Assembly: GCA_964522665.1 (NCBI GenBank) | Contig: CAZFVY010000014.1 | Span: 25,822 to 89,821 of the forward strand | Length of the DNA stretch: 64,000 bases | Direction: 5' to 3' | Source: CAZFVY01 sp964522665 | GTDB lineage: Bacteria > Verrucomicrobiota > Verrucomicrobiia > Limisphaerales > CAZFVY01 | Shown: piece after piece, positions 35,945-45,242 of the stretch | How positions within the stretch are numbered: the stretch's first letter is position 1 | How the letters are laid out: the number at the start of each line of letters is the position of its first letter | The notes under the pieces: generated by a model | Databases searched by the model: none | Told to the model about the DNA's origin: nothing | The model's input: only the letters and a program-made list of their open reading frames with translations | Made by a program: the position numbers and the translations under genes

Positions 35945-38596
35945 TTACGGCAAGAGCCGGACCCGGTAAAAGCGACCCGGCGCCTTGGCATCCGAGGCCT
36001 CGCTAAAGTCCAGGGTGTCGCTCGAGGCGTTGAGCGTTTGCGAAGCCGTCCAACTCTTCAGGTCGGTCGATACCTCCAAGGCGTACTGCCCTGGCGTCGC
36101 CCCGGTGAGGCGCATTTGCAGCGAGCCGGGCGCCGCGGCGGAGATCAGGGCGAGTTTCAACGACGTCGCCGTCGCGCCACTCGAAACGGTAATGGTCCCC
36201 GGCAGGAACGGAGTCGGCAGCGCCACCTCGGCGATGGGATCAGCCACCAATTCCGCCACGGGTTGATTCCCAAAGGTGAGCTGGGTCGTTCGTCCAGCGG
36301 AGGCGGCGGACGTGGTGAATTCGACCTCCATGATTTCGTGAGTTCCCACGCTGAAGGTCTGGCCGGCCGACAGCGCCAAGAGGACGCCGAGCCGACCCGA
36401 ACTAGCGCCGTTCGTGTTCATTACAACGGTCGCCCCCGGCGCGTCCGCGCCCGCTTTGAAGGTCATGTAGGCCAGCTCTTGAGGATCAAAATCGAGACTG
36501 AACGAAGCCGCGTTCTCGTCACCGGCCGCGGTGAGAAGCAGCGGTACCAAGACGGTTTGCCCGGCCGGGGCAGTCACGCTGCCGGCCTGAATAGCGCGCG
36601 GCACGAGGGGCGGCAGTGGGCTCGATTTGGCAAGGCCTGATTTCCCGGGTGCGCTCAGGCCGGTTGGGGTGATGCCGACCGAGTTCACCAACGGCGCCGT
36701 CGGCCCGCCGATGGCGGTCACGGGATCCAGCGCGGCGGCGTAGCGGCCAGCCTGGACGAAATCGAAGAGGTTGATCACGCCGTCGCCCAGCGCCAGAACG
36801 CCGTTCACGCTGCGCGGCGCGCAATCGGCCCGGGCAAACTCGCTCAAACTGCTGGGCGTATCCAACCCGACGACGAAACGGCCCACCTGCACCCAATCCG
36901 TGACGCGAACCGTACCGTCACCCTTGCCGGTTGGCCGCGGCAGGAGATCGGCCTCGAACCCGCGGAGGATCGTGACGAGTCCAGAGTCGTAGGTGAGAGG
37001 CAATGTTGCTCCGGCGGCGCTCGAAACCAGGCGCGTGGTCGGAGCGTCGGTGAAGCCGACGGCGGTGTTGGTCACCGTCGCGGCCGCGGCGATCATGAAG
37101 TTGACGACCGCGACAGTCTGCGTTCCGCCGGCCAAGGTCTGCGTTCCCGGCAGCATCACGAGGACACCGAATTTGCCGGCGGTCGCCTGACTCGCATCGG
37201 ACGTCAAGGTCCCGCCCGCGATACTCTGCGGCAGCGCCGCGCTGGGGCCGCCGAGAACCGTCGGATCGAACGTAAGACTGAAGGCGACCGCATGCTCGCC
37301 GCCGCCGTTGGCCAGCACAATTGGCACACTCACCGTGCCGCCCAATGGGGCCGCGGCTCCACTCACGAGGAGATCACGCGCCGTCACCGAAACCAGAAAC
37401 GAGGTCGTTGCCGCTCCACCGTTCAAGTCCTTGACGGTCAAGGTGATCACCGCCGAACCGGTCTGGCTTCCCAGCGGCGAAACCGTCACGGAGCGCGTGC
37501 TGCCGGTCCCTTGGATGGAAACATTCTGGTCGGGAATGAGGAGCGGATTCGAGGAACTGGCGACCAAGGCCAAAGAAGTGGCCGGCGTCTCGGCGTCGGT
37601 GACGCTAAAAACCATCGGGGTCATGCCACCGCCGCCGATTTTGACCGCCGAGTTGGTGGTCCCGGAGAGATTGGCGATCACGGGCGGGATGTTCGTCACG
37701 ATCACCGAGAAACTGCCGCCCGCGCTCATGGGCGGCGAGCCGTTGTCGGTCACGTGAACGTTGACGACATTGGTGGTGTTAATCTGCTGGGCGGTCACCG
37801 ACCAGGAGATGACGCCAGTTGATGGGTTGACGCTCAAGCCCGCCGGACCGGAATCGACGCTGAAGGTAAGTGTTTGCGCCGGTAAATCCGGGTCGGTGGC
37901 CGTTAGGGTCGCCTGGAAAGCCGTGAGCGAATTGATGAATTGATTCGCCGGAACCGTCAATGTCGGCGGGCGATTGACGATGACGCTCGCGGGCAAGAAA
38001 CCGCCATCGACCGAATACTGACCACCGGCGAGGCCACTCGCGCTTAGTTGCCCGACCGTTCCCGTCAACGCAAAGACACCAGCGGCGCTGTCGCCCCCGC
38101 CGCCCCCGAAAGTGGACGAGGTGAGTTCGAGGGACGACGCCGCGACGACCGCCTGAACCCAGGGGCTGAACCCGAGGACGATCAACAGCGCGGCTAGTTG
38201 AATGATATTGCGAAAGCCGCGACCGGAAGCGTCCCGGCCCGCAATGCCGGAGCCGTGAAGTCGTGGTTCCGCAATGAGACGGGTATCAGGTTCGGCGTGG
38301 CGTGAATTGTAACCCGTTCCGAAACTCAGGCCCGCGGCCCGCGACGAGCGGAGCGCCACCAGTGCCACGGGCGGATGGCCTGCATCGTTCAAAATGGGTT
38401 CCCGCTTCGCGGCCTTCGCGACCTCGCGTGCGATCGATTTTGCTTCGCTCGGGATGACCGCGTCCGATTCATTCGGATCGGCGTGACTTGGAGCTGCCGC
38501 TGCGGGTCGCAGACCCGCGCTCCGGGGACGGCCGCCGCGGGCGCCTGCGGGTGTCCGCCGAGCGGAAGACTCGTGACGTTCGAGTGGTGAATTCAT
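35945..38596 (-). CDS. Secreted protein with two cohesin-like domains and a dockerin-like pair
   Basis: An 883-residue protein. The first 130 residues are polar and low in complexity (see the N-terminal extension finding). A hydrophobic signal-like helix (IIQLAALLIVLGFSPWVQA) follows, then a small TVGQLSASGLAGGQYSVDGGF motif in Verrucomicrobial style. Cadherin-like domains (about 209-400) follow. Then come a cohesin-like domain (about 404-545), two dockerin-like segments (GDGTVRVTDWVQVGRFVVGLD and GDGVINLFDFVQAGRYAAALD, split by about 28 residues, about 555-625), and a second cohesin-like domain (about 665-800). The end is a C-terminal module finishing RFYRVRLLP. The dockerin-like loops keep the GDG and later Asp but lack the first acidic positions, so calcium binding is uncertain. 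It lies 33 bases after the fibre gene and 182 before the giant Ig gene. A scaffold role is inferred. Confidence 0.75.
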   Translation of the reverse strand: MNSPLERHESSARRTPAGARGGRPRSAGLRPAAAAPSHADPNESDAVIPSEAKSIAREVAKAAKREPILNDAGHPPVALVALRSSRAAGLSFGTGYNSRHAEPDTRLIAEPRLHGSGIAGRDASGRGFRNIIQLAALLIVLGFSPWVQAVVAASSLELTSSTFGGGGGDSAAGVFALTGTVGQLSASGLAGGQYSVDGGFLPASVIVNRPPTLTVPANQFINSLTAFQATLTATDPDLPAQTLTFSVDSGPAGLSVNPSTGVISWSVTAQQINTTNVVNVHVTDNGSPPMSAGGSFSVIVTNIPPVIANLSGTTNSAVKIGGGGMTPMVFSVTDAETPATSLALVASSSNPLLIPDQNVSIQGTGSTRSVTVSPLGSQTGSAVITLTVKDLNGGAATTSFLVSVTARDLLVSGAAAPLGGTVSVPIVLANGGGEHAVAFSLTFDPTVLGGPSAALPQSIAGGTLTSDASQATAGKFGVLVMLPGTQTLAGGTQTVAVVNFMIAAAATVTNTAVGFTDAPTTRLVSSAAGATLPLTYDSGLVTILRGFEADLLPRPTGKGDGTVRVTDWVQVGRFVVGLDTPSSLSEFARADCAPRSVNGVLALGDGVINLFDFVQAGRYAAALDPVTAIGGPTAPLVNSVGITPTGLSAPGKSGLAKSSPLPPLVPRAIQAGSVTAPAGQTVLVPLLLTAAGDENAASFSLDFDPQELAYMTFKAGADAPGATVVMNTNGASSGRLGVLLALSAGQTFSVGTHEIMEVEFTTSAASAGRTTQLTFGNQPVAELVADPIAEVALPTPFLPGTITVSSGATATSLKLALISAAAPGSLQMRLTGATPGQYALEVSTDLKSWTASQTLNASSDTLDFSEASDAKAPGRFYRVRLLP

Positions 38597-38629
38597 CGCG
38601 ATCTCGATTTGAGTTGTGGCCGTGACTTC

Positions 38630-41600
38630 TTAACGATCCAGGATTGCCGGCGCCGAAGCCGCCTGCACCGTGTTGGTCCCCTTCAACGCGAACACGATCT
38701 TTTCAATCGAGTCCAACCGCGCCTCGCGTTCACTGCTCCTGGTTTCCAAATCGGCCAACCGCTTCTCCAACGATTGAATCTTCGCGTCTTTTTCCTTCAC
38801 GACTTCGTTCAAGCCTTGGATGGCGGCCAGCGCGACGCCGCTGGCATCGACAAATGCGATATGTTTATCATCCGCTCCCAAGTTGAACGCGGCGGCAAAG
38901 TCTTGGGCCATCGGTCCGAGGTGACGAACTCCCGGCGTAGCTTTGTAGTTCCAGGTTCCGATCGACATATTTGAAACCTTCGCGAGCACTTCGCGCGGAT
39001 CAATGGAGGCAAGGTTGCTCTTAAGGTTGCGGTCACTGGTATAGACGGAAATTGAAGCCGCCGTCGCCACCCCCAATTTGCCGTCCGCGTTCTTAATCGT
39101 AACCACGGAATAGGTGCTGCTGTCGAACTCCTGTGACGTTCCAGTTACCCCGGCAAGATACGCGGCCGTCTGCGTTCCTGAGTCACCAATGCGGATAGTA
39201 TCGCTCTCGCCCAACACACCCGCGCTGCCGACTAGAATGTCGCCGGCTTCGGAGCCGGTCAGGGCGCTCCCGGCCCCACTGCCAATCGCTATGTTACCGA
39301 TTCCGGTTAAAACACTTCCCAGAGCGCCATATCCCACGGCGACATTGTCGTGACCGCTTGTGCTCAGATGGAGCGCACCCTGTCCCACGGCGGAGTTGGC
39401 GCTGCCGGTGGTGTTATGCTCAAGGGCGAGGTATCCAGCCGCCACGTTGTCCTGGCCGCTCGTGTTATCGAGCATCGCAACGTTTCCGATCGCGACGTTG
39501 TCGGTCCCACTAGTCAGATTGTTAAGCGCCGAATCGCCGAGTCCGACATTCCCGGCGCCGGTCAAGGAAAAATTGCCGGCCAACCGCCCAGCGAAAAGAC
39601 TGTTGGCGCCGTAGGCGTGAATGAACGGCGATCCATTTACATTGATGATCCCCGCGGATGACGTCGTCGTGACCAGGTTTAGGTCCGCGCTCAAAGAGAG
39701 GTCGGCCGAGAAAGTGTTCGCGCCGCTAAATGTCTGGGTCGCGGTCAGCGACGCCCCGCCGAGGTTGGACAGAGCGCCTGACGCCGTCGTCGCGCCGGTG
39801 CCGCCATAGGCAATCGCAAGCGCCGTTGTCAGCCCCGTCAATGACGTAATGTCCGAGTTGGCTCCGCTCGCGGCGGCTCCCAGATTCGAACGCGCCCCGG
39901 AGGCCGTCGTCGCGCCCGAGCCGCCATAGGCGATTCCAAGCGCCGTCGTCAAGCCGGTCAGCGACGTGATGTCCGAATTGGCTCCGCTCGCCGCCGCTCC
40001 CAAATTGCTCCGCGCGCCCGAGGCGCTCGTCGCGCCCGTGCCACCGGAGGTAATTCCCAGCGCGGTCGTCAAGCCGGTCAACGAGGTAATATCCGAGTTG
40101 GCGCCGCTCGCCGCGACACCCAGGCTCGTCCGGGCGCCGGCGGCGGTATTCGCGCCCGTGCCGCCTTGAGTGATCGCGAGCGAGGTGGTCAACCCGGTAA
40201 TCGATGTGATGTCGGAATTGGCCCCGCTCGCGGCCGCGCCCAGATTCGAGCGCGCGCCCGAGGCCGTCGTCGATCCCGTGCCGCCGTACGTAATCGCCAG
40301 CGCCGTCGTCAGCCCCGTGAGTGAGGTAATGTCAGAGTTAGCCCCACTCGCCGCCGCTCCCAAACTCGAAAGCGCTCCGGCCGCGGTATTGGCGCCGGTG
40401 CCGCCGGAGGTAACGCCCAGCGGAGTTGTCAGCCCCGTAAGCGAGGTAATGTCCGAGTTGGCGCCACTTGCCGCCGCCCCCAAACTCGTGCGCGCGCCCG
40501 AGGCGGTCGTCGCGCCGGTGCCGCCGTAGGTGACACCCAGGGCGGTCGTTAAGCCCGTCAGCGACGTGATGTCGGAGTTGGCTCCGCTCGCCGCCGCTCC
40601 CAAATTAGATCTGGCGCCGGACGCGGTTGACGTTCCAGTGCCGCCGTTGGCAATGGCGACCGTGCCCGAGAGGCTGCCCGCCGAGACGCCCGTCAATCCC
40701 GACGCCGACCCGCTAAAAGAAGTGGCCGTTACCGTGCCGCTCGCGGTGAGGTCACCGGTCAACGATACCAAATTGTTGCCATCCATGTTGGGGTTGGACG
40801 TGGGACTGATAATCGTGGCGACTGACAAACTCTTGCTCGAGCCAACCGTAACGTTGCCGCTCAAGGTCAAAACGCCGGAAACCGAGACGTCCGACGAGAA
40901 AGTGTTCACGCCGCTGAATGTATTTCCCGTGCTCAGCGAAGCGCCTCCGAGGTTCGACAACGCGCCGGAAGCGGTCGTCGCGCCCGTGCCACCGTAAGCG
41001 ATCGCAAGCGCCGTCGTCAGACCCGTCAGCGACGTGATGTCCGAATTGGCGCCGCTGGCCGCCGCTCCCAGATTCGAGCGCGCGCCAGAAGCGGTCGTCG
41101 CGCCGGTGCCGCCAAACGTAAGCCCGAGCGCGGTTGTCAAACCCGTCAACGCCGTAATATCCGAGTTCGCCCCGCTCGCTGCGGCGCTCAAGCTTGAGCG
41201 TGCGCCAGCGGCCGTGTTAGCGCCGGTCCCGCCCGAGGTAACTCCCAGCGCGGTCGTCAAGCCGGTCAACGACGTGATGTCCGAATTAGCGCCGCTCGCC
41301 GCGGCTCCCAAGCTCGTGCGCGCGCCCGAGGCCGTGGTTGCGCCGGTGCCGCCGTAGATGACTCCGAGGGCCGTCGTCAACCCCGTCAGCGACGTGATGT
41401 CCGAGTTGGCGCCGCTCGCGGCCGCACCTAAATTCGAGCGGGCGCCCGAGGCGCTTGAAGCCCCCGTGCCGCCATTCGCAACCGTCACCGATCCCGACAA
41501 GCCGCTGGTCGGAATACTCGTCAATCCGGAACCCGAGCCACTGAAAGAGGTGGCCGTAACCGCGCCCGCCGCCGTGATCGTCGCCGTGTCACTCGAACCA

Positions 41601-44600
41601 TTGTTAACCCTCAAGACGTTATCACTGGTGGTGGTGTCCGTGAGGACAATGGCCGGGCCGGCGAATTGCGTCCCGGCGGTGATGGTTCCGCCCACAAAGT
41701 TGCCCGACGCGTCGCGGAGCACCAGCGTGCTCGGATAGTTATAATTGGTCGCGCCGTTCGCCAGCGCCGCTCCCGCGGCGACGTTCGCCGCGCTCAATCC
41801 GCCGACGGTGGCGACCACGGTTGAGCTTTGGGTCCCAGTCACATCGCCGGACAGCGACCCGGTGAAGCTGGCCGCGCTGCCGCTGACGTTGCCGGTGACA
41901 TTGCCGGTTAAGTTGCCGCTAAAATGGCTGCTGGCCGTAATCGTCGTTCCTGAAATCGTCCCGCCGTTGCTGAGATTGCCATTACTGAGGTTCAGTGACG
42001 TGGCGGTCGCGCTCCCCACGCTGAGCGCGCCGGAGGTGGTAATCGAGCCGGAACCGAGACCGATGCTGCCGGTCAAGTTAGCGGCGGGAAGGCTCGTCAA
42101 TCCCGAACCGGAACCGGTAAACGAGGTCGCCGTGACCGCGCCACCCGCCGTAATGAGGACCGTGTTCACCGAGGAACTGCTGACGGTGAGCACGTTATCC
42201 GCGGACGTCGAGTCCGTCAGCATCAGCGATTTGCTCGAAACCATGCCCGTCGTGCTGATCGCGCCACCCCCGCTCGCCGCCAGCGTTGTCCCGACGACGG
42301 TGCCACTCGAAGTAATGCCGCCAGAAGAAAGCGTGCCGCCGAACGTCACGTCGCCGGTCACGCCCAACGTGCCGCCAACCGTCGCGTCGCGGGAGACGGT
42401 CAAATCATCCACCGAAACCGTGCCGCTGGCGGTGATATTACCGACGGAACTGATATTGCCACTATTGAGGCTAAGCGAAGTACCGGAGATGGAGCCGCCC
42501 GTGATCGCGCCGCTGGCCACGTTCAAAGAACTTCCGCTCAGCGCGCCGGCGGAAATCGACCCGGAGGTCGTAACGGTCCCGCTTCCAAGGCTGATACTAC
42601 CCGTTAAATTGCCGGCCGGAATGCTGGTCAAGCCGGAAGCCGAACCGCTGAACGAAACCGCCGTTATCAAGCCAGCCTGGGAGATTGTCGCCGTGTTCAC
42701 CGTGCCATTATTAACCGCGAGCGCAATGTCGCTCGTCGTGGAATCCGTCAACGTCAACGTCTTGCTGGTGATTGCTCCCGTCGTGCTGATCGTGCCGCCA
42801 CCGCTGGCGGTCAGGGCGGTCCCCGAAATCGTGCCGCTCGAGGTAATATTGCCGACCGAGCTGATCGTCCCACTATTGAGGCTCAATGAAGTTCCCGAAA
42901 TCGACCCAGCGGTCAAGGAACCCGAGCTGACGTTGAGAGACGAGCCGATCAGAGCGCCACTGGCCGAAATCTGCCCGGACCCGTTGCCGAGCGCCCCGGA
43001 CACGCTCAACCCACCACCGCTAATACTACCCGTACCGACGTTCAAGGAAGTTCCGGTAATTGATCCGGCGGTGATTGATCCGGTGCCGAGGTTCAACGCG
43101 GAACCGCTGATTGATCCACTCCCCGCGCTCAACGAGGTACCAGTGATCGGTCCGGCGCTGATCGATCCGCTGCCCAAGCTGATGTTGCCGGTCAAACTGC
43201 CAGCGGGCACACCTACGCCGGACGGGAGCGTTCCCGTGACCAATTGGCTCGGGGAGACCGTCACGCCAGAGCTGAGCGGGCCGGTACCCAGTCCGCTCGG
43301 GGAGATGCCGCTCAAACCCGAGCCGCTGCCGCTGAAACTCGCCGCGCTAATCTTACCCGATGCCGTTAGGTCGCCCGTGACCGACACCAGCTTGTTGCCA
43401 TCGGAATTCGGGTTGTTGACGCTGCTGGTAATCGTGGGGACGGTCAGCGTGCCACCGATCGACTCACTCCCGGAGATGGAACTGGAGCCGTTGATGGTCA
43501 ACGCGCTGATCGTCGTCGCGCCGCCGCTGATCGCCCCGGAGCCTACGCTCAGCGAAGCGCCCGAGAGTGAGCCGGCCGTCAGGGATCCGGAACCTAACGA
43601 CAGGTTACCGCTCGCAATGTTTGCGGGGCTTAGGCCCGTCAAATTCGCGCCGTTGCCGCTGAACGTCGCGGCGCTGACGTTGCCGGCGACCGTGAGGTTG
43701 CCACCGCTGAATTTGGCGACGTTCGCGGAAAGCACGCCGTCCGGCAAACTGGCCGTGCCGGTCAATTGCGCGGCCGGCACACTCAGCCCCGAGGGCAGCG
43801 TCCCGGTCAAATTCGCCGCGTTCAGACCGGTAAGGTTGAACCCATTGCCGCTGAAGCTCTGGGCGGCGATCGCGCCGAGAAAAGTCTGATTGGTCGTGGC
43901 GCTCAATCGGGCGACGTTGAAGGCGATCTGGGTGTCAGGAACCGTGCCAGTGGACAGATTGCCCGCGTTCAGGCTGGTCAGACCCGCGCCGTTGCCGCTG
44001 AAACTACCCGCGCTGACCGCGCCACTGAAGGGCGAACTGCTCGCATTGAGTCGGGGAACGAACGACGAGAGAACGCTGTCGGGCAGGGTTCCGTTGCCAG
44101 TCAATAAGCTGGCCGGTACACTGGCGTTGGCGGTCAACGCGCCAAACAAACTGGCGGCGCTAAGGCTCGTGAGGCCCGAGCCGTTGCCGGTGAAGCTCGT
44201 GGCCGTGATCGACCCGCTGAGCGTGAGGTTGCCGCCGCTCAGTTTCGGCACATTGGCCGAGAGCACCGAGTCAGGGAGGCTCGCCGTGCCGGTCAGTTGG
44301 CTCGCCCCCAGCGTGACGCCCTGCGGGAGCGCCCCGGTCAAATTACCCGCCGGAACCGTGACCGTAGCTGGCAGCGACATCGTCGCCAATTTGGAACCGG
44401 TGATCGAGCCATCGATGATTCCGCCCGTGCCGACCGACAGCGGCGCCACCGAACCGGCCTGGCGCGCAAACAGCGAGTACGGCGTCGGCGACAGTTGCTG
44501 GCGGCCACCGAGAACGACAAAGCTATCGGACGTCCCATTGGTGCGCACGCTTATCTGCAACCAGCGATCAGGCCCGGTGAAGAAATTCGTGCCAAAATCC

Positions 44601-44845
44601 ACGACGGTCGTGAATAATCCGTTGGTGATGAAGACGCCGGCGCTGGTCGCGCCCGAGTTCAGCGGCGTCTGGGCGCTCACGCCGTCAAAAAGCTGGAAAT
44701 TGAGATCGAAGAAACCGCTCGCCGGAACTCCGCTCGCGGTCAAGCGGCCTTGATAGGTGAAGCCCGTGCTTTGCGCCTGGGCGGAACGGTAGCCTGCGAG
44801 AGCAACCAAAAGCAGGGTGATCGTGAAGAGGCGTTTCGTATTCAT
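38630..44845 (-). CDS. Tail-fibre-like surface protein with S74 intramolecular chaperone
   Basis: A 2,071-residue fibre protein. The ATG at 44845 starts a signal peptide (LFTITLLLVALAGYRSAQA). The N-terminal domain (FTYQGRLTASGVPASGFFDLNF in parts, RQQLSPTPYSLFA) is widespread in secreted proteins of this phylum. A long Ser/Gly/Leu-rich shaft follows with GNGSGLTSL-like turns, then two blocks of 40-residue repeats. Near the end are YadA-head-like hexad repeats (NVAIGNVAML, NIAIGSGAG). The C-terminus is an S74 peptidase/chaperone domain with the SDRNLKSN motif (catalytic Ser and Lys), GPMAQDF, and a final coiled coil (VKEKDAKIQSLEKRLADLE). In S74 proteins this domain assists trimerisation and then cleaves itself off. 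No phage genes are nearby, so this is a cellular fibre. First gene of the minus-strand surface-protein series. Confidence 0.85.
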   Translation of the reverse strand: MNTKRLFTITLLLVALAGYRSAQAQSTGFTYQGRLTASGVPASGFFDLNFQLFDGVSAQTPLNSGATSAGVFITNGLFTTVVDFGTNFFTGPDRWLQISVRTNGTSDSFVVLGGRQQLSPTPYSLFARQAGSVAPLSVGTGGIIDGSITGSKLATMSLPATVTVPAGNLTGALPQGVTLGASQLTGTASLPDSVLSANVPKLSGGNLTLSGSITATSFTGNGSGLTSLSAASLFGALTANASVPASLLTGNGTLPDSVLSSFVPRLNASSSPFSGAVSAGSFSGNGAGLTSLNAGNLSTGTVPDTQIAFNVARLSATTNQTFLGAIAAQSFSGNGFNLTGLNAANLTGTLPSGLSVPAAQLTGTASLPDGVLSANVAKFSGGNLTVAGNVSAATFSGNGANLTGLSPANIASGNLSLGSGSLTAGSLSGASLSVGSGAISGGATTISALTINGSSSISGSESIGGTLTVPTITSSVNNPNSDGNKLVSVTGDLTASGKISAASFSGSGSGLSGISPSGLGTGPLSSGVTVSPSQLVTGTLPSGVGVPAGSLTGNISLGSGSISAGPITGTSLSAGSGSISGSALNLGTGSITAGSITGTSLNVGTGSISGGGLSVSGALGNGSGQISASGALIGSSLNVSSGSLTAGSISGTSLSLNSGTISSVGNITSSGTISGTALTASGGGTISTTGAITSKTLTLTDSTTSDIALAVNNGTVNTATISQAGLITAVSFSGSASGLTSIPAGNLTGSISLGSGTVTTSGSISAGALSGSSLNVASGAITGGSISGTSLSLNSGNISSVGNITASGTVSVDDLTVSRDATVGGTLGVTGDVTFGGTLSSGGITSSGTVVGTTLAASGGGAISTTGMVSSKSLMLTDSTSADNVLTVSSSSVNTVLITAGGAVTATSFTGSGSGLTSLPAANLTGSIGLGSGSITTSGALSVGSATATSLNLSNGNLSNGGTISGTTITASSHFSGNLTGNVTGNVSGSAASFTGSLSGDVTGTQSSTVVATVGGLSAANVAAGAALANGATNYNYPSTLVLRDASGNFVGGTITAGTQFAGPAIVLTDTTTSDNVLRVNNGSSDTATITAAGAVTATSFSGSGSGLTSIPTSGLSGSVTVANGGTGASSASGARSNLGAAASGANSDITSLTGLTTALGVIYGGTGATTASGARTSLGAAASGANSDITSLTGLTTALGVTSGGTGANTAAGARSSLSAAASGANSDITALTGLTTALGLTFGGTGATTASGARSNLGAAASGANSDITSLTGLTTALAIAYGGTGATTASGALSNLGGASLSTGNTFSGVNTFSSDVSVSGVLTLSGNVTVGSSKSLSVATIISPTSNPNMDGNNLVSLTGDLTASGTVTATSFSGSASGLTGVSAGSLSGTVAIANGGTGTSTASGARSNLGAAASGANSDITSLTGLTTALGVTYGGTGATTASGARTSLGAAASGANSDITSLTGLTTPLGVTSGGTGANTAAGALSSLGAAASGANSDITSLTGLTTALAITYGGTGSTTASGARSNLGAAASGANSDITSITGLTTSLAITQGGTGANTAAGARTSLGVAASGANSDITSLTGLTTALGITSGGTGATSASGARSNLGAAASGANSDITSLTGLTTALGIAYGGSGATTASGARSNLGAAASGANSDITSLTGLTTALAIAYGGTGATTASGALSNLGGASLTATQTFSGANTFSADLSLSADLNLVTTTSSAGIINVNGSPFIHAYGANSLFAGRLAGNFSLTGAGNVGLGDSALNNLTSGTDNVAIGNVAMLDNTSGQDNVAAGYLALEHNTTGSANSAVGQGALHLSTSGHDNVAVGYGALGSVLTGIGNIAIGSGAGSALTGSEAGDILVGSAGVLGESDTIRIGDSGTQTAAYLAGVTGTSQEFDSSTYSVVTIKNADGKLGVATAASISVYTSDRNLKSNLASIDPREVLAKVSNMSIGTWNYKATPGVRHLGPMAQDFAAAFNLGADDKHIAFVDASGVALAAIQGLNEVVKEKDAKIQSLEKRLADLETRSSEREARLDSIEKIVFALKGTNTVQAASAPAILDR
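39810..40660 (-). repeat. 120-bp coding tandem repeats, block 2 (7 full copies)
   Basis: Inside the fibre gene, seven full 120-bp units (40 residues: SGANSDITSLTGLTTAL, then GGTGATTASGARSNLGAA) run head to tail, with a partial copy at the low-coordinate edge. Their protein sequences are nearly identical, while codon third positions differ from copy to copy. Confidence 0.9.
40990..41480 (-). repeat. 120-bp coding tandem repeats, block 1 (4 full copies)
   Basis: A second array of the same 40-residue unit with four full copies plus a partial one. It is separated from block 2 by about 110 residues of non-repetitive shaft (SSKSLSVATIISPTSNPNMD region). Both blocks end with the same GALSNLGGASL transition into TFSG.NTFS, so the array plus exit sequence was duplicated as a unit. 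Confidence 0.85.
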
Positions 44846-45242
44846 AGGAAGTAGAGCGCAGGAAATAATCCGGTGGCGAGGCTCGAAATAGTGTTTGGTC
44901 GTGGCGTCGGACAAGCTTCGCGACCGGTTTGGTGAGCGATCACGAAACAACAAGTTGGCGTCTTCTCCTAGGTTTCGAGGGCACGCGGACCAGCGAACGA
45001 CCGACCCGCAGATCGTGAACTCGAAACCCGCAGCGAACCCAACTCTTTCGTCGGCCAGTTAACGCAGAAGTACGCGCATTTTGCAATTAAAATCTATATA
45101 AATCTCAGGGCCGCCGAGCAGCCGTCGCGAACCTCGGCGCCCGGGCGCCGAGGTTTGAATTCTGGCGTCGAGGGACCACCGCGGAACGGCGCCCCCCCGA
45201 GCCGCGACGAAGCCTTACGGCGCGGCGTTTAACGACGTCCGT
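44846..45242. other. Intergenic region with a 22-bp perfect palindrome
   Basis: A 397-base region between the porin stop and the fibre start, both on the minus strand. It holds a 22-bp perfect palindrome at 45132-45153 (CCTCGGCGCC and its complement), which could form a terminator-like hairpin for the porin transcript but has no U-tract. An AT-rich patch lies near 45080-45110. The fibre promoter should be here, but I cannot place it. Confidence 0.5.

Noticed and set aside
39810..41480. CRISPR array, suggested by regular 120-bp repeats
   Set aside because: Repeats are coding, contiguous and without unique spacers; no cas genes.
41745..43889. Long open frame (714 codons) on the + strand inside the fibre gene
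   Set aside because: It is antisense to a repetitive, GC-rich gene. Its translation is repetitive (Pro, Val, Glu), with no start context or family likeness, and follows the periodicity of the real gene.
38630..44845. Prophage, suggested by the tail-fibre-like repeats and S74 domain
   Set aside because: No capsid, terminase, portal, integrase or lysis genes nearby, and the protein has a standard signal peptide and a Verrucomicrobial N-terminal domain.
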